Under the pieces are notes generated by a model. That model worked only from the letters and a program-made list of their open reading frames with translations, searched no databases and had not been told where the DNA came from. This document shows positions 41,417 to 54,836 of a DNA stretch of 64,000 bases, piece after piece. Source of the DNA: Sepioteuthis lessoniana (lineage: Eukaryota > Mollusca > Cephalopoda > Myopsida > Loliginidae); assembly GCA_963585895.1 (NCBI GenBank), contig OY757904.1, positions 162,450,292-162,514,291 of the forward strand, read 5' to 3'. A program made the translations under genes and the position numbers. Within the stretch, counting starts at the first letter, position 1. Every line of letters starts with the position of its first letter.

Positions 41417-44400
41417 TTTGGCACACAGTTAAATGACTTCAAATAATTCCATCTACTATTATTCATTTGTTTGCACACAGTAAAATGGTTTCAGGTATTT
41501 CTATCTAAATAGATAAACATGATACGTCAGATGTTATTTTGTCAGTAATTTCATTTTTATATGAGTCAGAACAAATTTGTTTACACACTATTATTGCTAT
41601 TATTTCCACTGTTAAATGGTTTCAATTATTGTTATCTAACACTTATAATTCTATTCAATATTAATCATTTATTAGCACACAGTGAAGTGGTTACAAGTAT
41701 TGCTATTTAACACTAATTATTCTATTCAACATTACTCATTCATTTGTACACAGTTAAATGGTTCCAAGTAGTGTTATATATCACTAACAATTCAATTAAA
41801 CATCAGTTATTTGTTTACACACAAATGCTCAAACATTTCTATTTCAAACAATTTAATTTAGCATAAGGCATTTGTTTGCACAGTTTAAAAGGCCAAACAG
41901 TTCTATTTGACCCACAAATAGGATCTTATCAGGTGCTGTGACCACCCCGGGCCAAAGTAGACCTGAGAGCAATGGTAATGAAGGAGTACTCTGCATTCCC
42001 CAAAGCTTCAGGATTACTAGAGCCTCACCATCAGATCTAGTGTCATATCCAGGACACTCTTTTGCAGAGATGCAGTCTGCAGCTGACCAGAGTTCATAAC
42101 CCAGAATGAGGCTGTTTGCATTTCAATTCATGATAATACCCTCACACACAGGAAAGATGAATCCATCTCTTCTCTTATTAGCTACACGTAAATAGTAATA
42201 CAGACTAGCTTCTTTAGCATTGATTAGGCAACCATTCTAGAAAGAAAAACTGAATTCAAATCAGCTTTACATTGCTTAAAAGTCATACTGTGACAAAGAG
42301 TTTTGGTAAATATTAATATTCTATTCATTTTCTAGAATTATTTTTGATTTATTCATTAGCAACAATTAGTAACATAGCAAACATAATTTCAGGTTCTATG
42401 TAATAGCCTTTCTTCAAGTTTAACCGCATCAAATATTCACAAAATGGATTTTCAAAAAACATTAAGGAAAAAAAAAAGGAAAAAAGAAAAAAGAAACACA
42501 CATAAACAAACATTAATAAGACCCAAACTTACAAAGTTTAGGATGTGTTTGAGAAAATGCATGTTTTTCTGAATCATCAACTCCTGCAAGAATTTCCTGC
42601 ATCACTTTTTGTTCAAGTCTTTGTGCTTTGACTGATGCTGGAAGAACCGAATTGTCTGACGTTGCCTGCGAGAGCTGACTAAACCTTTGACTCGTTTCAT
42701 AGTCTTGACTGGATTCTCTCCACACTTGGATACGTTCCAGTGGGTTCATGGCAGGCAACAATTTAGGATCATCACAACTCAATAAGTTATCCCACTTAGT
42801 GCTATCCCAAGGTTTTGAAAAGACAGTACCTGTATCACTTATCATAGACACAGCTCGACACTGGAGATTGTCATATTCAGAAGCTCTGAAAGTGTTCACT
42901 GAATCATCCTGAAGCATAGGACCTAGAGTCAGTTCTGGAGACATACGACGGACCATATCTCCTAGAGTTGAACAATCAGTTTCAGATCCTTTGGAATTTA
43001 AAGTTGTTTTGTCATAAACAGGGAATTTCCTTAATGTATGAAGGTTTGGTTTAGTATCACAATTATCAATGACTTCAAAGATTTTTTCAGTGAATTTTGG
43101 ATTGAGATGCAATGTTTCTCTTTCTGAATATTTTGTCTCATTTTTATTTGGTTTATCATTTTCTGGAATTTGCACTTTCTGTGTGTGCTGTTTATCATTA
43201 TTATTTACGTCATTTGACATTTTTCCGTTTTGTATTTTGTACTTATCAAAGCAAAAGATGGTCGGATTCGGAGCTATTGAAGGAGAGTAAATAGTCTGAA
43301 GATTAGGGCGATGGGAAAGACGATTTTTTCTCTTATCTCGATTTGAATGATTTGTTTTAAGATTTGAGAAATTCTTATTGCTTGTGGCCGCAGGCATAAT
43401 GATAGGTTGAATCCCAATTGAATCAAAAGGTTCCGTATACACAGGACTTTTAATGTGTGGTGGACAAAACTTTGGAACTTGACTTAAAGTAGCTAGAGGA
43501 GCTGGTTTAGTTTTTTCAGGTATCCTCAGAGAAAACTGTACTTCACAATTATCCAAAGAATCAAAAGCTTTATGTTCTCTCTCGGTCTGAGTATAAAGTT
43601 TTTCTTTGCAAGGATTTGCATTTTTAGGAGGAACTCTTTCAATAGAAGATGTTTCTTCATGAACATTTAGCATTAACGTTTGACCAGTGGAACCACGTCG
43701 GCACACAAAACAATCAGAGTCATTAGGCACAGGGGATTGTGATGGCCATGTTTCTGGACTATGCCGATCTTTACAAAGACCCATGCCCTGACTAATTTTG
43801 GGGGGAATACTGGCAGTCCTTTGGATCTTGACTTTATGAGCTTTTTTGGTATACACAGTTTCAGCAAATTTTTTGAACCTAGCATCACGTGTTGATAATG
43901 TATACAAATCTTCCGTTGGGTGATTTAAGTCAGTAGGAATTGCACGTTGTATGGGTGGCTGTTCAGTTTCATCATCAAGTTTTTTAAAATATTCACCATC
44001 ATTGTTCTTAATTGATGGAGAAATTTTCCAAACATCTTCATAGTCACTTAGTTTGTCTGATAAGTTACTTCGGAAATATTGATGAACAGTCAAGAGATCA
44101 ATTGACGTACTTGAATACAAATTGCTTTTTTGTTCTTTGACAGTAACATTAATTTGTGGATGAGTATTAGACCGATGAACTTTGGCTACAATAGCATCTG
44201 TGTTGTTGTTGTTGTTGCTTTCAGAATGAGGCTGATTTTCAGGGCTAGACACATAAAGCAGAGGAAGATGAGAATCAGAACAAGATGATTTCACCTTTTG
44301 TGGAGTTTTATTTCCATTGTTTTTAGAACTTCTTAAACTTTTATTTTTTCTATTACTCGTAAAAGACTTCACAAATGGAGGCTCACTTTCCACTGAGGGA

Positions 44401-46848
44401 GCAACATCAATAGAAAATGTTGGTAGTTTCTGTTCAGTCTTTATGCTATGCAATTTTTCTTCTGGAACATTCAATTTTGTATTTTTCTGTTCAAAATATG
44501 AATTCTGTACATTTGTTATCTGTCTGTTGATCATATCTTGTTTCTTTGTATGAACAGCTACAGATTTCTTCATCAAAGCAGAAGACCAAAAATCTGAAAA
44601 TAAAAAAATATGTAAATACTTTTCACTGCAGCACAGGAGCCAAGGTTATACCAAATGAAGTCCTAGCAATTATGCAACTAGTCTTTGGCAAGAGGTGCAC
44701 ATATTGGTGCCTAAATTAGTATTTGCAATTAGTGAAAAAATTTAGTCACAGACTTGTGATATATAATAATTAGTTAATTAGCAACAACACCTATTATTAG
44801 GAACCACTTATTTCTTAAAATTCTTCAACTGAAAGCAAATATTAAAAAAAAAATTACTTAGACCAAAGACAGAATTGTTCAAAATGTGGATATTAGTTAG
44901 ACAAGGTGGCATACCAAATATCTGACCACTCACCAGAACAAAAAATAGTATCGCCAAAGATATTAAAATGTTACTTTTGATTGTCACAGAAAGGAAGAAA
45001 TATTTAGTGATACAGCTTTTTATTATCAAGAGTATTAATATTTTTAAAAGAAAGATTGTGGTGATTTAAAAATTTCACTAGATTCCATGGTTCAGTAAGT
45101 GTTTTTCTGTTGTATGATCTTTAATGTTATCAAATTAAAGGCTTGCAAAAATTATCTAAAATACATTTATGTTAGTTTCCAAAATACATCATTTCAATAT
45201 GAAAAGAAAGCATAGAATTATCTTGTTTAATATATTTTTCAAGAATTAATATCTGACTTTCTTACAGCAACTAAAGAATCAACACCAGAAGTTTTGAAGT
45301 TGTCAAAGTTCTAGCATGGTAAGTATTTTTATCATTAAGGTTTTTCAGACTATTGTCTTCATCTTTATTGTTATTTCCACAACGTTTCGGCCGACATGTC
45401 CTCCGGCCTTCTTCAGGTGTTTGTCGAACTCGGGGAAACTTCACGGAACTTCGAACTACGTCCTTTATTGAAACCACGGGGGTCGCCTGTTCTGATTCCG
45501 TTTGCCATAACCGGGTACAAGTGTTAAGTATTCCTGTATATTACCCGCCTGTAGTGAGGATTGAACCTGCAACCTTCAGATGATTGTCTTCTTAGAAGCT
45601 CAGGGAACCAACGCCTATAACCGTTACTCCATGTGTCCTGCTGGTAAGTATGTTTTTCAAATTCCATGACATAGTAAATTATGTAGATGAAATTTAAAAC
45701 AGAAATTAAGACAATTTTTTTTTCTTTTTAAAGTAAAATAAAGCTTAAATATAAACAAAATTATTGCTTCTCTAAGTCTTATTTTTCCTAAAGTGTTTTT
45801 ATGCTTTGTATTTTTTTTATAAAAGTTGAAATCACTTTCACATTGATTTGTACAAATATAAATCATCATAAATGTAAAAACCAATTTAGTGATATATTCA
45901 TAAATTTAATATATTTATTATACATTATAATATTATATTTATCAGATAATACAAGGCAAACCATCTTAAATACATAAACACTCTACCGAAATGGTTTTCA
46001 CATCTAATTTCTCTTTATCAATAAATTCATGTACATTTTCTTTGCTTTCTAATCAATAAGGAATAATAATTGATTTCTAGTTGCTAATTAGCTAAATACT
46101 GGATATCACTAATGAGGCCCTTGTTAAAATTTTCTCAATAATTATGGGCAAGTAATAATTTAGGTGACAAGAAGTGCACCTCTACTGCAGTTGCATGGCT
46201 ACAAGGTCTTCATTGAGTATAGCCTTGACAGGACCCTCATTCTCATCACAAGTCAATAATTTCTTCTTTGGGTGTAAAAAGAATGAAAAGTATATTGTGA
46301 TCTGGCAATCTGTTCATAGAGAACCCATGCTCCCCTGCCCCTGTGGGGTTGAGCTCTCTAGCAAGGGAAGTAATGGTTGCCACTAGCATAAAGAAAGGCT
46401 CTTCAAATGAATCGAGCTCTCGGTAGCCGTTAAGCAGATATATGTAGACAAAAACAAATGTGATAAATAAGCGTTTAAATTTCCTTCACTTGTGATGGTT
46501 TCCTCGTGGCTGAATGGTATAATATTGGATTGGCGTTTCAGTCAGCCAGGTTTCGATCCCAGCTTCGGGAATCTAGCCTGTCTAGCCACACTGAAGAGTT
46601 CTGATATAACGAAACAGGTCTGATGTGGATGACAATATATATAAGAGTGTTGGTTGTCACTAAATCACTTTGTGGGTATGTGTCGAACCAAGTGCAATAT
46701 AATATTGAGAGTGCTCAATATCTATGATAGAGCTATTATATAATAATTATATATATATATATCTATGGAAAATATTCAGCAACCCTGGGTTTCATGAAGT
46801 TTTTTGCAAAATAATCAGGCAGTTAAGAAGATGGAATGCATTATTATT

Positions 46849-46892
<44 letters not shown>

Positions 46893-49800
46893 TCTTTTGA
46901 ATGTTTCTAGTAGTAAACAATGTGTGTACATGAGATGATTAAAAATTTTTGTCAAATATCTTTACAATAACATCTTTAATCCTTTTATGTACACATGCTA
47001 AAGAGATGATCTTTTATCAAACATTAAGGAAAAAATAATAATAATCATAAAGACAAATTTTTCTTCATATAGAAATGTCGCAAACATTTCAAAAGTTTTC
47101 CAGGATCCTCTATAACTCCTTTGAATATTTAAACTAATAAGTTCAGCCAATTTTTTTAAAAATTCTGATCACATATGTTTGATAATTCTTCCTGATTTAA
47201 AATTTGAAAAAGTTCTTGATATTTTACCTTGACCTAATAATGCAAGTGAGGCCAATTCTTGAGATGTTTTTGCTTTCATGATTGGTTCTGGCAACACTAA
47301 AAGCTGCGGCAAATCTTCTCTAAAAGAAAAAAATTATAAATGATTAGTTGGCATTTTTGGGTTGGGGTGTAGATAAAATCTGAAAGAATATAACTAGTAA
47401 CTTTTCAGTTAAGTATAGGACAAAAAAATTTTAACTGTCAGCTTCCAAAGAAGAAAATGACCAGACAGAAATACAATTGACAAAAAAAATTATATATATA
47501 TTTTGTCAATTGTATTTCTGTCAGGTCATTTTCTGCCAAGTAATATTGACCAATTTACTACCTCCACATATAAAAAAACCTACTAACATTAATCCTTGCA
47601 CCTTCAATTTTCAAAGTGAATGGCCCTTCAGTTATAAAAGAACAATCATAAAAAGACTTATTTCCAGAGCTAAACTACTATCTTCCTAAAACTTAAAAAA
47701 AATATGAAAACACTTATCAATAATGGCTTTCCCAACTACATTGTTGATACCGAAATTAAACAATTCATTAATAAACCTGAACAAGCCAACAGACAATAAC
47801 CTAAACGATAAACAATCAATAAACCTGAACTACAAAAATCACTTTCATTGTAATTATAAGATAGATGAACATATACTAAAAAAACCTTACCCAAAAAAAT
47901 GTTCTCCCAACTGATTCTACCAAAAAATTAAAACTTACCATTTACTACAACAAATTTAAAACCTCCAAACTAATTATTTCCAATAACTCTTCCTCCTCCA
48001 CTGAATTTCTTGATTGGACAAACATTGTAGATATGTTCAAATGTCCTTGGGAGACAGTGTCTCCAAGAAAAAGTAATACGTATGTTGGTCTTACAACTAC
48101 AACTCTTTCTAGACGGCTTACAATGCACCTTAATGATTCTAGCTCCATAACCTTACATCTTAAAACCCATTCTATTCCCAAATCCAAATTTCGAAAAATT
48201 CTAGTTGAAAACACCACTTTAATAGCACACGAAATTAATAAGCTACGATTACAAATCCTAGAAGCCCTACATATAAAAACAAAAAAAAACCTAAAATCAA
48301 TAGAATTAATTTTGAAAATAGCGCAATGTTTTGAAATGTCTTTAGTTTTTGTCTTGCTTTTTTTCTCTTTTTTTTTTTTTAAATTTCTATTTCCAGTGAT
48401 AGTGTTCTGTTTTTAAATTCATCAGCAACTCAGTTTTATCCAACTCTGCATTTACGTAATTTTGTTATGATATAAAAACCTTTCAAAAAGTCTTTAAAAA
48501 GCACTCTTTATACATGCAAACAACTCCCGATGATGGCCTATGAAAGGTCCGAAAGCTCTCAGGACAATTTTGGTAAATTCATCCACCAACTCCAACCTGA
48601 AACCAAGACACTTATCAGGAAACTTGAAAGGATCTTAAAATTATATAGACCAAATGTGTTTTTATCAAACATGCTTAAATGAAAGACTGCTGCCCAACTA
48701 CACACACACATTTATATATTTCAAGCAATAATTAAATATCAGTTTAAGAGACCATTTGAAAAAAAAGAATATATCGACAAAAAATATTCTAGCAATAATT
48801 AATACCAGTCTGGAAAAGCATTTTTTAAAAAATGCAAGTACTATAAATGACCTGAGTCAACTAGGAATACTGGTCGATAATAGATTTTCTTTTAAAAAAA
48901 AAAAAAAAAATTCTTTTGAAAATACTGTTCAATTCTTACAAAGTTGTATCATTTTTATATTTTCCAGTTATTTCAAGGATTTTTTCCAGAAAAAGAATAC
49001 AACAAAAATGTCTGAAAATGTGTGTACACATACAAAAATGTTCCTTTTTCTTGAAAAGGTTACAAAAATGCTTTTATGTCATTAAAATCAGTTTTTATTT
49101 CTGTTTGATATAGCATGACTTCTAATCAAATTTTCATTCACTAAAGAAATATCAAAAATTACTCACAAATTCTGACTGTAATTGTAAATCAAATCAGGAA
49201 CATTACTGAAAGTTTTTGTGGCCCCTTGTAAATGAGGACCATTTTTAAAATTCTCTATTAAGTAATGCTCCACAATTGGGCCTGAATCCTGGTATAAATG
49301 AACAGACAGTGCCATCGAGTCTTTCCGACTAGATTCACGGACAATAAACATCTGAAAAATAAATTCGGTTTGAAGTCATTCAAGAAATTTCAAAACTAGG
49401 AACTAATAAAAATATCAAAGCATTATGACAATCGAATATAAAAGATACAAGCAGATACATATCAAAAAGATTTCACCAGAAACAAGTCTGTTCATTTTAT
49501 AATGTTAAACCTATTACTGTAATTTTTTTTTATTATTACATATATAATTTAATCAAATATTTGGAAACTTGTGAAAAATATAAGTATTCCTCAGCTATTT
49601 TATATCAAACTTAGATCTTATTTCTATTATATTAAAAATGACTAAATGACCTGTATACCTATTAAGATCCCAATCTATGATGATATCAGTAAAATATGTT
49701 ACATCAAAAATTTACATAATTAAGAAAAAAATGTTCTGTTCATAGACACTATAAAATTATCAATCAATTGAAATTGGACTGGAAATTGTTTTATTCTTTA

Positions 49801-52800
49801 TGAGAATTCCAAGTGTTACTCTAATAAAAATCACACTATAATGTATCATTTTTGCTGATTGATTTTAACAGTATGTCAAACTCATCTACAACTGCCAAGA
49901 CGTTAAGGAATTGCATTCATTGTACATTCATGTTTACATTTTTTTGTAGAAGTTCATCATCATCATGTCGTGCCATCAACATGGATATCCCTGACCCTCT
50001 CCCACCACCCTTCTCTATCGTACATCACTTCCGGTAGGTCTTCAGGGCTACATTCTGTATTGGCACAGAGCTGTCGTATGTAGGTTCGAGCTTGTCATCC
50101 TGCCTTCGCTCGTCCATGTGAAGGGGTCCACAAAAGTACATCACTTATGAGTTGTCCTTATTTCTCCAGCAGTGTCTGGTTCATCTAACTTGGATAGTTT
50201 TCATAATGGTTGGTAAGTAGCTGTACAGTTGCTGCTTTGTGGGGTGCTGCCTCCAGGACTTGTTCAATATTGCTTGCAGCATTTTTGTGCAATTGCCGTC
50301 AAGCTTTTTCTCCATACATTTAGTTAGTGTCCATGTAGTGCACCCATACAACAATACTGACATTGACCACTGCTAGGAAAAAAATGTTTTATTTTATCGG
50401 TCAGGTCTGACTTCCATACGACCGATAGCCTATCAATAGCTGTCCATACCTATGCTAGTCACGTGTTGATATCTGTCTCGGTTAATGAGACACTGCTTCC
50501 TAAGTAGGTGAACTTGTCTACTAGTTTTAGAGAGCTACCGTTTAGTGTGGCAATGTTGCCTCTTTGATTAAACCACATATATTTCATTCCATTCCATTTT
50601 GTGTGCATTGACACGGAGGCCTATGCCTACAGCTGCTCATTCCAGACTATGTAGCAGGGTTTTGGCTTGGGCGGGTGTATTTGCCAGAAGTGCTGTGTCA
50701 TCTGCGTAGTTCGCGTCTGTAATTGTTTGTGCGGGGTAACTTCTGCTTCTTTCTTTTGTTAGCTTGAAACAGTTTTCCTTCATTTTATTAATAGACGTTC
50801 TAAGCATGTAGTCTACACAGACGATAAAGAGGTATGGGGTTAATGTGTCTCCTGCTACAATGTCAAAGTAGTCTGTGTATCAATCCGGGGATCAGACTTT
50901 TACTTTTGTGTTTTTAAGAAGTTACTAAAGAGTTTTTTTTTTTCTTTTTTTATAATCCTATTGAATACAGATAATCTTTTAACAGATCTATTTGATCCAT
51001 ATATGTGACCCTAACAGATACTATCAGTCTAAGTCATTGTGGACATGGGAGTAATAGCAATGAAGGGGTATTCCAGCTCTCCAAAACTAAAGCCTCCCTA
51101 TCAGATGCAGTTTAATGTCATACTCAAGACATTACCTTTTTTGAGGAAAATTTTTTATAACTAAAATTCATTCTATTTTATGAAAATTATCCATGCATCA
51201 GTTTTAATTAGTGTTGAAAACTATATCAAAACTACTAAAAACATTTTTAAGAAAACATCTCAATAAAACCTGAGATTTTATAATTCTCAAGCGATTTTCA
51301 TTTAAATGAATTTGAAATATAAAATTGTCATTGTAAAGTATTTCATGTAAAAGTATAAATAAAACTTGTCAACTACATTTAGAACATGACTTTTGGCAGT
51401 TTTAGTTAACATGTAATTTTACTGAACATTCTACAAGAAAAAGTACACAAGAATATTCCTTCTTTAATCTATTTGCAAAAGGGTTTAAGAATTTAATCTT
51501 TTTTCTTTTCAAGTTTTTTTTTTTAATACACACAAACTTATTTCCTTTTTACCAATTCTGTTTCCAAAAATATTGATAGTCACAAAGAGTCTAAAAAGGT
51601 TATTTGTAACTATTAAAACTGTTTGTCTCTAACAGAATATGAATTAAATTTAAAGCATCAGATTAATACAAGATATTGTTTTGATTTTGAAAAATGGCAC
51701 TTTTTATATCTTAACCGTTTGCTTTGTTTGTTTGGGTTTTATGGCATATCAACCTTTGTAGATTATCTAATGCCAAATACATTTTTATACAAATAAACAA
51801 TTCTATTTTAAACAATTCAGTTTAGCATGAGAACAGTTTGTCAAAAACATTTCTATTTCAAGCTATTCAGTTTAGTTAAACTGTTTTAATTCAAACAATT
51901 CAATTTAGTATAAGTATAGCTTTTGTTTACATACAGTTAAATATCAAAACAGTTCTATTTCAAACAATTCAGTTCAACACAAGTACAGTTTCAATGTCAA
52001 AAACAGTTCCATTTCAAACAATTCAGAACAGGCAAGCCCTGTGGATTCAATAAAAAATGTAGTTCAAAGTTCTGTGTGGGTTCCAGAGTTCGACAAACAC
52101 CCAAAGAAGGCTGGAGGACATATCAGCCAAAGCGTTGTGAAAATAACAATAAAGATGAAGACAATAGTCCGAAAACCCTTGATGATAATCAAACAATTCA
52201 GTTTAGCATAAGTTCATAGTTTAAATGTCAAAACAATTCTATTTCAAGCAATTCAGTTTAGCATAAGTACACAGTTTAGTTTTATTTGACTCATAGATAG
52301 GACCTTATCAGGTGCTACCACTCTATCCCAGAGTGGTGCTGAGAGTGACGGCAATGAAGGGGTATTTCACATTCCCCAAAGCTCCAGTATTGCTGGAATT
52401 TCACCATCAGATTGTTTAGTGTCATATATCCAGGACACTCGTTGAGAGTGAGGGTTGGGTGGGTCTGACCCCTCTACAGAAAAGCAGTCAGTGTAGTCTA
52501 CAGATCCATTCAACTGGGCAAGTCTGCTTGCTTTATTTTGTTTAATGGCATATCTCTTTTGACTCTTACTGAGAGAATATGTTGATAGAATTTTTTTTCC
52601 TAAAATTTACCCAGATATTTTATTAGAAATTGTCACAGCCATAACGGTTGGTTGGGTTTCATGGCATCTCAAACATGGTAGGTTATTTAATGCCAAGTCC
52701 ATTTAGCATGAGTACACAGTTTAATTGTCAAAAACATTTCTATTCTAAGCAATTCAGTTTAGTCAAACAGTTCTAATTCAGCCAATTCAGTTCAGTATAG

Positions 52801-54796
52801 ATTTTGTTTACATACAGTTAAATATCAAAACAGTTCTATATTAAACAATTTAGTTTAACACAAGTACAGTTTCAATGTCAAAAACAGTTCCATTTCAAAC
52901 AATTCAGTTTAGCATAAGTTTAGTTCTATTTAACCCATAGATAGGGTCCTATCAGGTGCTACCATTCCACATCAGAGTGAACCTGGGAGCAATGGCAATG
53001 AAGGGGTGCTCCGCATTCTCCAAAGCCCCAGCATCACTGGAACCTTACCATCAGTGTCATATCCAGGGCACTCGTTGGGGGAGGGTTTTTACCCCTTTGC
53101 AGCGGTGCAGTCAGTGTATTCTACAGCCCCAGCCAACTGGGCAAACAGCCATAATTATGCTCTATAGTAACACGAAAGTCAATGTTCTCTCACTGGATGG
53201 AGACACGGATTTCTTTGACATTGTTGCTGGTGTTCTGCAAGGGGATACATCAGCCCCAAATCTGTTCATAATCTGCCTAGACTACGTACTTCAAACATCA
53301 ATAGATTGAATGAAAGAAAATGGTTTTACACAAAAAAAAAAAGGCAAGAAGCAGATGATACCTCACACAAATTATCACGGATGCAGACTACAGAGATGTA
53401 TAGTGCTTCTAGTAAATACACTTACCCAAGCTGAATCCCTGTTGCATCATCTGGAGCAGGCAGCAGGAGGCATTGGCCTCCACATGAATACAGACAAAAT
53501 GGAGTACATGTGTTTTAATCAAAAAGGAAACATCTCTACTCTAAATGGGGGTTCTCTGAAATTAGTGGACAAGTTCACATACCTCGGTAGCAGTATCTCA
53601 TCTACTAAAAGTGACATCAATATGAGCCTAGCAAAGGCATGGACTGCTATCAATAAGTTATCAATCATATGGAAGTCTAATCTATTTGATAAAATAAAAT
53701 GCAATTTCTTCCAAGCAACAGTTGTATCACTTCTACTGTATGGATGCACCACATGGACACTGACAAAACATATAGAGAAAAAGCTAAGCAGGAATGCTTC
53801 CAAGCTATATTGAATAAATCTTCAAAGCAACATCCCACCAAACAGTTGTATGCTACCTACCTCCTATCTCCAAAATTATCCAAATAAGATGAACAAGATA
53901 TGTGGGATACAACTGGAGAGACAAGGATGAACTCATGTAACATTCTCCTATGGACATACTAGTGTTGGCCAACTCAAAAGGACTTACCTACAACAGCTCT
54001 GTATGGACATAGGGTGCCGTTTGGAAAACTTGCCAAGAGTGATGGATGATAGGAACAAATGGCAAGAGAGAGGGAAATCTGTGCTAGCTGCAGGATTTGA
54101 TGATTTATAATAGACTTATATTCACATCTGATTTTATATATCAGTTGCAAATTGTGGACATGAAAGTGAGACTAATGGTAGCTCTGGACAAAAGGAAGAA
54201 ACACCACCATTACGGTGAGTCGGTCTGTATGTGAAAGAAAAGAAAAATACTCACCGCTGTTTCAATAATCCACCTTCAGCCCATTCTAAAGGAAAAAAGA
54301 GAGGGGACCTCCGAGTGCAATTTTTATAGGCTGAGGAAATGTATTATGGGTAGAGTGGCGTGAATAAAAACCGACCAATTCCTCCGGTGACGAAGCAGAG
54401 AAAAGGAGAAACAGGAAAAAAGGTGGAAGAGGAACAAAAGGAGAAGCACAGAGAGAGAGAGAAAAGGAGAGTGAGGAAGAGAAGGAGGAAAGTGGAGGAA
54501 CGCAAAGAGGGAAGTGGTGTAGCAAGAAACCCGCAAGCACTTTAGACTGAAATTTAAAGGTCCCTGGTTCAATCCTGGGTTCAACACTCAGGGAGATCAT
54601 CCACCCCAAAACTACACAAATATATTTTATATAAAATACAAAATTCTTTAGAAAAATGCAGCAGTACTGAGTTTAATTAGCATTTTAAATTCATGAAAGA
54701 CTCCCAGACATTTATTTTAATACAAACACACACACTTGAATCCAGTATTTCATATGGTAGAAGCTAATATCTATATCAATTATTTTAAATTGATTT

Positions 54797-54836
<40 letters not shown>

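Noticed and set aside
46502-46572. tRNA-like sequence with box A and box B
   Set aside because: The acceptor and anticodon stems do not fold properly and a SINE body follows.
51780-52300. Regularly spaced repeats that could suggest a CRISPR array
   Set aside because: Units are degenerate and contiguous with no unique spacers, in a eukaryotic intron; a minisatellite.
54360-54545. Open stretch rich in Lys, Arg and Glu
   Set aside because: It comes from a purine-rich GA tract; low complexity, no domain.
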